From Taxillus chinensis (lineage: Eukaryota; Streptophyta; Magnoliopsida; Santalales; Loranthaceae): 64,000 nucleotides of DNA. How positions within the stretch are numbered: the first letter of the stretch is position 1; each line of letters opens with the position of its first letter. The notes below the pieces were generated by a model that was not told the DNA's origin, searched no databases, and was given only the letters and a program-made list of their open reading frames with translations. The stretch is from positions 48,718,189 to 48,782,188 of the forward strand of contig CM042085.1 of NCBI GenBank assembly GCA_023512835.1, written 5' to 3'. A program made the translations under genes and the position numbers. This document shows, piece after piece, positions 56,821-64,000 of the stretch.

Positions 56821-57029
56821 ACCAGCCTAGACCTCCCCATAATGTAATGCTTACGGGGTCACTGGGATTTAATGTATTCTATTTTAATGTCCTTTGAAGC
56901 GGTGAAAATTTATTTTTATCAAAAGCTTTTCAATAAAATGTACTTTTCTTCAAATCTTTCACGGTACATTCCATTCATAACATGTGCATATCATATTTGG
57001 TTACCAACTTGTAATTCTCTTATAAGCAG
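56821..57029 (+). other. Intron-like gap between protease and RT of element D
   Basis: AT-rich sequence without element-protein similarity, beginning at the protease stop and ending in ATTCTCTTATAAGCAG/GTATCAC, a good 3' splice site, after which RT-domain coding begins in the same frame. Ogre/Tat elements are known to splice an intron at this place. The donor could not be fixed from sequence alone. Confidence 0.6.
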
Positions 57030-57032
57030 GTA

Positions 57033-58160
57033 TCACAATGTCAATGAAAATATCATATGCGAAAGCGAAACGAGATGCCTAAGGTTTGACCAAAGTCCAA
57101 ACTGGGAGCAACCAGTGTTTGAAGCTGATGAGAATGAGGCAGAGGAGACACCCGAGCTACCGGGAGAGATCATACGCCTATTGGAAAGGGACGATCGCTT
57201 ATCCATTCCAAGTGAATACCCAGAAGAAACAGTGAATTTGGGGACGACAGCCGAACCAAAAGAATTGAGGGTAGGGTCTTTGATAGCTACCGACACCAAA
57301 AAGAAGTTAATCGAGCTGTTAAGAAGCTACATCGACATTTTTGCATGGCCATACCAAGATATGCCAGGATTAGACATGGATATAGTGCAACATCACATAC
57401 TAGTGAAGCCAGAGTGTAAGCTAGTACAGCAAAAATTGCGACGAATGAGACCGGAGATGCTACTGAAGATTAAAGAAAAAGTTAAAAAGCAATAGGACGC
57501 AGGTTTCCTAAGTGTCTCCCACTATCCAGAATAGGTGCCCAATGTGGTACCAGTACCGAAGAAAGGAGGCAAAGTTCGCGTGTGTGTCGACTATAGAGAT
57601 CTAAACCGGGCTAGTCCGAAAGATAACTTCCCACATCCTCATCTTGATACCTTAGTGGATAATACAGCAAAATACACTCTATTCTCATTCATGGATGGTT
57701 TCTCGGGGTACAATCAGATTCGCGTGGCCCCCGAACACAAGGAGAGGACCACGTTTACGACACTTTGGGGCACATTCTGTTATAATGTGATGCCTTTTGG
57801 TCTGAAGAACGCAGGGGCAACTTATTAGTGAGCCATGGTGACCCTATTCCACGACATGATGCATAAAGAAGTCGAGGTCTATGTGGATGATATGATAGCT
57901 AAATCGCGGAGCACTGAAGACCACATCGAAGTACTCCATAAGCTTTTTAATAGACTACGAAAATATCAACTCAAATTGAACCCGGAAAAGTGCACTTTTG
58001 GAGCCATGTCGGGAAAACTGTTAGGTTTCATTATGAGCCAAAAAGGAGTGAAATTGATCCAGACACCAGGAGATGCCCCCACCCCGAACCATCAAGAAGG
58101 TCAGAGGATTCCTCGGGCGATTGAATTACATTGCTCGATTCATTTAACAATTAATATCCA
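57033..58160 (+). pseudogene. Reverse transcriptase of element D
   Basis: An N-terminal acidic segment is followed by LRSYIDIFAWPYQDMPGLD and QKLRRMRPE, then the RT palm: VPKKGGKVRVCVDYRDLNRASPKDNFPHP, LFSFMDGFSGYNQI (first catalytic Asp), MPFGLKNAGATY and YVDD (about 57880). Stops at 57493, 57532 and 57826; the frame shifts near 58060, before the RGFLGRLNYIARFI block. It copies element RNA; this copy is broken. Confidence 0.9.
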
Positions 58161-58690
58161 CATGTGAACCAATTTTCAAGACTTTACGGAAGAACAATCC
58201 AGAAATTTGGAATGACAAATGTCAAGAAGCTTTTGACAGGGTCAAACAATATCTGTCCAATCCACCTGTTTTGGTCCCACCAGTACCAGACAGACCTTTG
58301 ATCTTATGCTTGACTGTCCAAGGGTCCTCAATGGGTTGTGTCTTGGGGCAACATGATTTTACAGGCAAGAAGGAGCAGGCCATTTATTATCTGAGCAAGA
58401 AGTTCACCATCAATGAAACGAATTACACACCAGTGGAAAAGACATGTTGTGCCCTTGTTTGGATAACAAGACGATTAAGGGAATACACTCTTTATCATAC
58501 CACATGGCTGATTTCGAGGCATGATCCACTAAAATATCTCTTGGAAAAGCAATCCATCTCTAAAAGAATTGCCAAATGGCAATTGGTCCTATCGGAATAT
58601 GATATCATTTATCTGCCTTAAAAAGCCATCAAAGGGAGTGCAATAGCTGATTACTTGGCAGACAGAGCACTAGAAGATTACGAGCTATGA
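58161..58690 (+). pseudogene. First (gypsy-type) RNase H of element D
   Basis: CQEAFDRVKQYLSNPPVLVPP, then LILCLTVQGSSMGCVLGQHD, QAIYYLSKKF, NYTPVEKTCCALVW and ISRHDPLKYLLEK, then KAIKGSAIADYLAD. The position where active gypsy RNase H has a catalytic Asp (LxxDAS) is LTVQGSS here, the usual degenerate state of this domain in Tat elements, which rely on the second RNase H. A stop lies at 58619 and the frame shifts near 58690. Confidence 0.85.
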
Positions 58691-59130
58691 CTGTTGGATT
58701 TCCAGATGAGCACATCAACATTCTCACGGCCAAAATATCAGACATATGGACGATGTGGTTTGGTGGAGCCTCTAGTCTCTTAGGTCACGGTGTTGGGGCC
58801 ATCCTGATATCCCCAAAAGGCGAACATTTCCCCATGGCAGCAAAGCTAACCTTCCCTTGTACAAACAATATAACAGAATATGAGGCTTGTGTGATGGGAC
58901 TTCAAGAAGCAATTAACAAAGGAATCAAGAAATTATGAGTGTTCGGCGATTCGGCACTCATCATTTTTCAAGTAAAGGGAGAATGGGAGACTCGAAACCA
59001 CAAACTAATCCCATATCGGGAGTACGTTACGGAGTTAGCCGAGAAATTCGAAGACATCATGTTTGAGCATATGCCCAAGGAATACAATCAGATTCCTGAT
59101 GCGCTGGCCACTCTAGCCTCCCTCCTTTGA
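58691..59130 (+). pseudogene. Second (archaeal-type) RNase H of element D
   Basis: WTMWFGGASSLLGHGVGAIL at about 58747-58806, TEYEACVMGLQEAI (catalytic Glu kept), VFGDSALIIFQVKGEW (catalytic Asp kept) and a C-terminal YNQIPDALATLAS block. The first catalytic Asp, expected in FDGAS, is Gly. Stops at 58936 and 59128. A second RNase H after the first is diagnostic of the Tat lineage. Confidence 0.88.
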
Positions 59131-60474
59131 CTAGACACAAAGTTGAAAGTCCAGTCTTTCAATATCCGTATACAAGATGCTCCTACACATTGCATGGCCA
59201 TTGAAGGAAATATGGAACAAAAGCCCTGGTTTGATGACATCAGACAGTATTTGCTCAAGCAAGAATACCCAGAAGAGGCCTCTGAGTCTGATAAACGAAA
59301 TATCCGAAGGTCGGCGTCTAACTACTACCTTGATGGTCCCGTTCTATATAAGCGAAACTATGACATGGTGTTACCATGGTCCTTGGCAAAAGAAGAGTCG
59401 AAACAGATAATGAAAGAAGTGCACGAAGGAGAATGCGGTTCACACGCAAATGGACATGCATTAATAAGACAAATCATGCGAATGGGCTATTATTAGGTAA
59501 CCATGAAAAAGGATTGCATTGAATATGTGCGCAAATGCCTCAAGTGTCAAATTTACGGTGATAAAATCCAAGTACCGCCATCCAGACTGCATGTGATGGT
59601 TTCACAGTGGCCGTTTTCACTTTGGGGCATCGACGTTATCAGACCAATCTCGCCAAAAGCTTCCAATGGTCACCGCTTCATCTTAGTGGCCATCGATTAC
59701 TTTACCAAGTGGGTAGAAGCAGCGTCATATGCCAATGTCACACAAGCTGTGGACCTTCTCTTTATGCGGAATAACATCATATGCCGCTATGGACTTCCTG
59801 AGCAGATCATAACAGACAATGCCTCCAATCTGAACAATCGGATGATGGGTAAATTGTGCGAAATGTACAAAATTCAGCACCGCAACTCGACCCCCTATCG
59901 CCCAAAGATGAATGGAGCAGTTGAAGCAGCCAATAAAAACATCAAGAACATTATCAGAAAAATGACTGAGACATACAAAGATTGGCATAAGAAGCTACCA
60001 TATGCTTTGCACACTTACCGCACCTCAGTACGAACATCAACTGGGACAACTCCGTTTTCTTTGGTCTACGGCATGGAAGCAGTTCTACCTGTCGAAGTGG
60101 AGATACCTTCCCTCCAAGTACTCCAGGATACTCAGCTCGAAGAAGCAGAATGGGCCCAAAGTCATTATGAGTAGTTGAATTTAATTGAGGGCAAATGCTT
60201 GGCAGCTGTTTGCAGAGGACAGTTATATCAACAGAGAATGATGAACAACAACAATAAAAAGGTGAAGCCCAGAAGCTTTCAAGCGGGTGACCTTGTCCTC
60301 AAGAAGATTTTACCAATTCAACATGACGATAGAGGCAAGTGGACTCCCAATTATGAAGGCCTATATGTGGTGAAAAAAGCATTCTCAGGAGGTGCCTTAA
60401 TCCTTGCCAGAATGGATGAGGATGAGCTCCCTAACCCAGTGAATAACGATGCGGTGAAAAAGTTCTATGCTTAA
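59131..60474 (+). pseudogene. Integrase of element D
   Basis: A linker, then the zinc finger HEGECGSHANGHALIRQIM...CLKC (about 59420-59545; the Trp after GYY is a TAG at 59494). The core has all three acidic residues: Asp in LWGIDVI (about 59630), Asp in ITDNASN (about 59812) and Glu in MNGAVEAANKN (about 59925). After PFSLVYGMEAVLPVE a TAG at 60172 interrupts, and the C-terminal part (FQAGDLVLKKILP, KWTPNYEGLYVVKKAFSGGALIL) ends at a natural stop 60472-60474. No chromodomain is seen, as expected for Tat. Confidence 0.9.
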
Positions 60475-60513
60475 CTCTCATACCTCTCAACAAGATTCTC
60501 ATCCCTGCAATGA

Positions 60514-60718
60514 GCGGACTTGGTGAAAACCCGAAAGGGCACCAAGGGTAAAATACAAAGCTCCAACAAGAGACAAAGAAGCAAGCAAAGGCGGACTTGG
60601 TGAAAACACAAAAGGGCACCGAGGGTAAAATACGAAGCTCCAACAAGAGACAAAGAAGCAAGCAAAGGCGGACTTGGTGAAAACTCAAAAGGGCACCGAG
60701 GGTAAAATACAAAGCCAA
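60514..60718. repeat. 77-bp tandem repeat downstream of integrase, about 2.7 copies
   Basis: Units start at 60514, 60591 and 60668 with GCGGACTTGGTGAAAAC and contain AAAGGGCACCGAGGGTAAAATAC. Units differ by only a few bases. Confidence 0.95.
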
Positions 60719-61613
60719 CGGCAAATCCTAAAGGGTGAAAGCAGTTAGAATCCAAGGATCAGGACCACCTAAAATAGGGTCCTTTGCAAACAGTGGAAAC
60801 AGCGTCACCTAAAGACAACAGTTGTAAACGGTGGAAGACCTAGTCAAACCTAAGGCACGCTCGAATCAAATTTGTATATTATACTTTTTCAAGACTTGTA
60901 ATTATGTTTATCAGATTATAACAATAGGGCACTTTTTATGATATACATATGTTTTGTGGGATCAAACTAGCAAAATCCCGTTTTATATCCTTAATCATAT
61001 TTTATCATCTGCATTTCACATTTAAGTAGAATATCTTAAATCCCTAGTAAGCTCTTTTAGCATTGCCTTATGAGTAAGGTCAAGCTCAAAATCCCCAAAC
61101 AAATTAAGTCCCCCAACTCAGAGTACCCATATCTCCACAGAATATCACTATCCCCAGAGAAGTCGTCAAGTCAAGCTCCTCAATGCGGCGAAGCTAAATT
61201 AAACAGACCCTTCATCCACAAAAAGGGAGTTCCCTAGCAAAGATAGAGCGGACTCCCCAGCCAGAGAGAAAATTATTCCCCAACAAGTGGAATGTTAGCC
61301 AACCTCTCTAACAGCATTGAGATAAATCTCCAGCCCTTGCCAAAACATCACATTGCATTCGATGCATACATCGCATTGTATCACATTGCATCATATTTTA
61401 CCACAGGTTGAGGTTTATGTATCCCCGCGTACAGCACATTACATTCCATGCCTCATTTGTATACATTTAGCATATTCTGCAATTTCAGGAATGTTATCAC
61501 CTTTGAAGATCCTAAGAGCTCATCCTCATCAAGCCTTCCTAGCTTTCTTTGTTCAACTATACAAATCTTCCTTTACAACCTCCCCAAGCTCGAATAAACT
61601 CGTAGTAATAACC
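60719..61613 (+). other. 3' untranslated region of element D, part 1
   Basis: No ORF with element similarity. Several short CCCCAACAG/TCCCCAGA-type motifs; otherwise nothing recognised. Confidence 0.6.
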
Positions 61614-61893
61614 TTTTGGATGCCTTTTCCCTTTCTGTCAGGCCTTGGATGCCTTTTCAATTTCCTGTTAGGCCCTAGATGCCTTTTCAACTCCTGTCAG
61701 GCCTTGGATGCCTTTTCCCTTTATGGAAGGCCTTGGATGCCTTTTCAATTTCCTGTTTGGCCCTAGATGCCTTTTCAATTCCTTTTAGGCCTTGGATGCC
61801 TTTTCACTTTCTGTTAGGCCTTGCTTGCCTTTGCAATTCCTGATTAGGCCTTGCATGCCTTTTCCATTTCTGTTAGGCCTTAGATGCCTCATC
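61614..61893. repeat. 29-30-bp minisatellite, about 10 copies
   Basis: Unit GGCCTTGGATGCCTTTTC plus a variable CCTGTTA-like end; alternation of GGCCTTGG and GGCCCTAG variants suggests expansion in two-unit steps. Confidence 0.93.
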
Positions 61894-62058
61894 ACAATTA
61901 TTCAAACCCACCAACCAAGAAGCTGCTTTTCACTATGGGGAACAGACCTGACCATCGCATTCTATTCTTCCTCTGTGCAAGATACGCCAGGTAAGTGCTC
62001 CAACCCGTCCAAAATGACTCCCTTTTATCTTTGTATGCTGTTTGTATACAAACAGTGC

Positions 62059-62073
62059 ACAAAGAGGGGCAGC
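62059..62073 (+). other. Polypurine tract of element D
   Basis: ACAAAGAGGGGCAGC directly before the 3' LTR start at 62074; it would prime plus-strand DNA synthesis. Confidence 0.85.
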
Positions 62074-64000
62074 TATTAGAACCCATTTTGGTGTATATAC
62101 CTTTTTTGCCCATGCCATATACCTTGTTGAACAGAGATTCCCTACGATTTGCACAAGATGGATGCATTGACACGAACCGGGAAGCCCAAAATGGATAACC
62201 ATTGCTACAAGTCCCTGAAGTACCCCAAGACCAATACCAGGGGATAGAGGAGGAAATTTGGAGAATAACGCACTTGACTGAGCTCAATTCCAATGAAAAA
62301 CGAAGAAGTTGTGGCCAAAATAATTTTCATTGGAAAAAGTCAAACTTGCCAAAAAATGGTTAATGCCCCTGGTCAAACTGCCCGAATATGTGACCATGCG
62401 AGATTCTCCAAAATGACTATTCATGTGAATATGGAGCTTCCCAAACAATCTCCCAAACTTAGTCTAAGCCAACATTGATCCGAACTAAGAGCTCCCACTA
62501 ATGCGGAGTAAGGATCCGAGCCAGCTTTGATCCGGACTAAGAGCTCCCACTGATGCGGAGTAAGGATACGAGCTAACTTTGATCCGGACTAAGAGCTCCC
62601 ATTGATGTGGAGTAAGGATCCGAGCCAACATTGTTCCGGACTAATGTCTCCACTGATACGGAGTAAGCTCCAATCATCCGGAATTGCCTTCCATTGATCC
62701 AGATCCGAGCCTTTGACCCTACCAATCATTGACTGTCGCTGATTAGTCTGTTCACGGGCATGGTCACTGTAGCTTCACGGGATTAGCTGGACAGATAGTC
62801 GTCAACGGATGTCTGTCACATGCGTGCATTTAATGGCAAAAGGACAAGCAAGGTTGACGGTCCACCCGACATAAATGGCATCTAGTTAATAAAAAAGGGG
62901 GCTAGCATCCGTAAATGCTACAATTATGTGGCAGTTCCAAAGGTATTAAAAGAGCTCTAACACCAAAGAAAGGACACACGCCCAGAGTCTTCACGTCCGG
63001 ATTACGCCCAAGCTCTTGCCTTTCCATATTTTCTCTCTTTCCCTGCGAGTCCCTTTTCCAAAAAAAATAAAATAAAATAACAAATAACAAAAAACAAAAA
63101 ACATTCCTTTCTCATACGAGTCTCTCACCCAAAATAAAATTCTCTCTCATAGTTTATCCCCCTCTCTCTATTACGATTTAAATCCTTTTCACCATCAATT
63201 TCCCTCAACTCCAACATACTACTGCAGTCTCCAAGACAAATCTCAGTTGATTTCCATAATTGGCGTCACTGGAATTTTGCGAGTTGGTGATTTTGTGTTC
63301 CCGCAGGCGATTTTCAGTGCAAACAATATTTTAAACGGAAGTCCAGGCAGTCCCGAGTTGAAATCCATTCAAACCAAAGTCAGTGTAATTTACATTTCCT
63401 GCTTTATTTTTAGCTTATTTGTATTTATATTTGATGTAATTTTAGTATTTTCCTAATTTTCATTTCTTTAGCTCATCTCTATCTTGGATGTAATTTTTAG
63501 TATTTGTTGTTGTATTTTCCTCGTATTTTCTTGATTTGCATGTTGTACGTTGTAATATGTAAAATGTAGTGGAAAAACAGAAAAAGGGCAAGGAGAGGCA
63601 TAAAAAAAAAGAGAAGATGGAAAAAAGGAAAAAGAAAAAAGAAAAAAAAAAAAGAATGCTTTTATTTTTATTTATTTGTGGATGTCATAATCACACACTC
63701 CACGTTTTTTTATTTTTTATTTTATATATATATTCATTACTTTGATACGCATTTATGATTTTGGGTTTTTTTTTAAACAAAACAAAACACAAAAAAAGGG
63801 TTTTCAAAAGTTAAGCACAAACAACAAAAAAAAAAACAAACAAACAAACAAAATGTTTTGTTACAAAAAAAAAAGAGAAAAACAAATAAAATCTTTCTTA
63901 ACAAAAAAAATAAACAAACCACAAAACATTTTTTTAACACAAAAAAAAACAAAACGTTTTCAAAACAAAGCAAAAGCAAAAAAAAAAACAACAAAAAGAA
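62074..64000 (+). mobile_element. 3' LTR of element D (cut by window end)
   Basis: Aligns with the 5' LTR from 44596 on, by eye about 97 percent alike over the unique parts. Differences include a shorter start (a 30-base segment near 44613 is absent), loss of about 220 bases equivalent to 45012-45230, a short insertion near 62980-62993 and fewer repeat units. The first bases are TA rather than TG, so the terminus is mutated. Confidence 0.9.

Larger units (their letters stand above)
44596..64000 (+). mobile_element. Ogre-like (Tat lineage) Ty3/gypsy element D, extends beyond window
   Basis: 5' LTR 44596-47260, primer binding site, an extra ORF1 before gag, gag-protease with G-patch, intron-like gap, RT, RNase H, a second archaeal-type RNase H, integrase, tandem repeats, polypurine tract and 3' LTR from 62074 to the window end. 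The extra 5' ORF, the dual RNase H and the gap between protease and RT are known features of Ogre/Tat elements. Two solo LTRs are nested inside. More than 19.4 kb lie in the window, about 15.6 kb without inserts. Confidence 0.9.

Overview
This window looks like retrotransposon-dense, heterochromatin-like nuclear DNA of a flowering plant. I found no rRNA, tRNA or CRISPR array and no convincing single-copy host gene. Almost every base can be assigned to LTR retrotransposons of the Ty1/copia (Sirevirus-like) and Ty3/gypsy (Tat/Ogre-like, and one probably Athila/Tat-like) groups, or to solo LTRs nested in them. Every long protein is gag, pol or an element-borne accessory protein, and nearly all are broken by stops and frameshifts. 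The plant assignment rests on Sirevirus-type LTRs and polypurine tracts, initiator-tRNA-Met primer sites (TGGTATCAGAGC), Ogre-type dual RNase H, TATATAA boxes followed by CT-rich leaders, and AACCCTAA boxes. The species cannot be read from the sequence.

Layout from left to right. 1-334: 3' end of an Ogre-like LTR. 335-6854: minus-strand copia element A (gag, start of pol, 5' LTR), with a solo LTR at 1899-3539 flanked by GGTAT. 6855-11248: 5'-truncated copia element B (integrase to RNase H, repeated polypurine tracts, 3' LTR). 11249-11681 and 30415-30950: two pieces of one older LTR (X2) split by element E1. 11682-30409: E1, a Sirevirus-like copia element delimited on both sides by the target duplication GATAC. 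It carries three further insertions: solo LTRs at 17853-19777 and 27661-29525, and an LTR-like insert at 24810-26032. 30951-41985: E2, the best preserved copia element, missing its 3' end. 41986-44595: 3' end of minus-strand copia element C, same family as A and E1. 44596-64000: Ogre-like gypsy element D (5' LTR, ORF1, gag, protease with G-patch, intron-like gap, RT, RNase H, second RNase H, integrase, partial 3' LTR), itself carrying solo LTRs at 48671-50527 and 54054-55953.

The most interesting system is a third gene in the copia elements E1 and E2, with its C-terminal end also visible in C. It lies about 1.7-1.9 kb downstream of RNase H, has its own TATA-like box and CT-rich leader, and encodes a conserved N-terminal domain, a Pro/Ser/Ala-rich linker and, in E1, a C-terminal domain whose His, Asp, Gln and Cys sit at the spacing of Ulp1/SENP (C48) SUMO proteases. 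In E2 about 740 codons of this gene remain in one frame. A second theme is that LTRs of unrelated families share dense short-repeat arrays: GCGGAGTAAGG in copia E2 and gypsy D, and GACTCGTAG/GACTCGAAG in copia B and the A/E1/C family.
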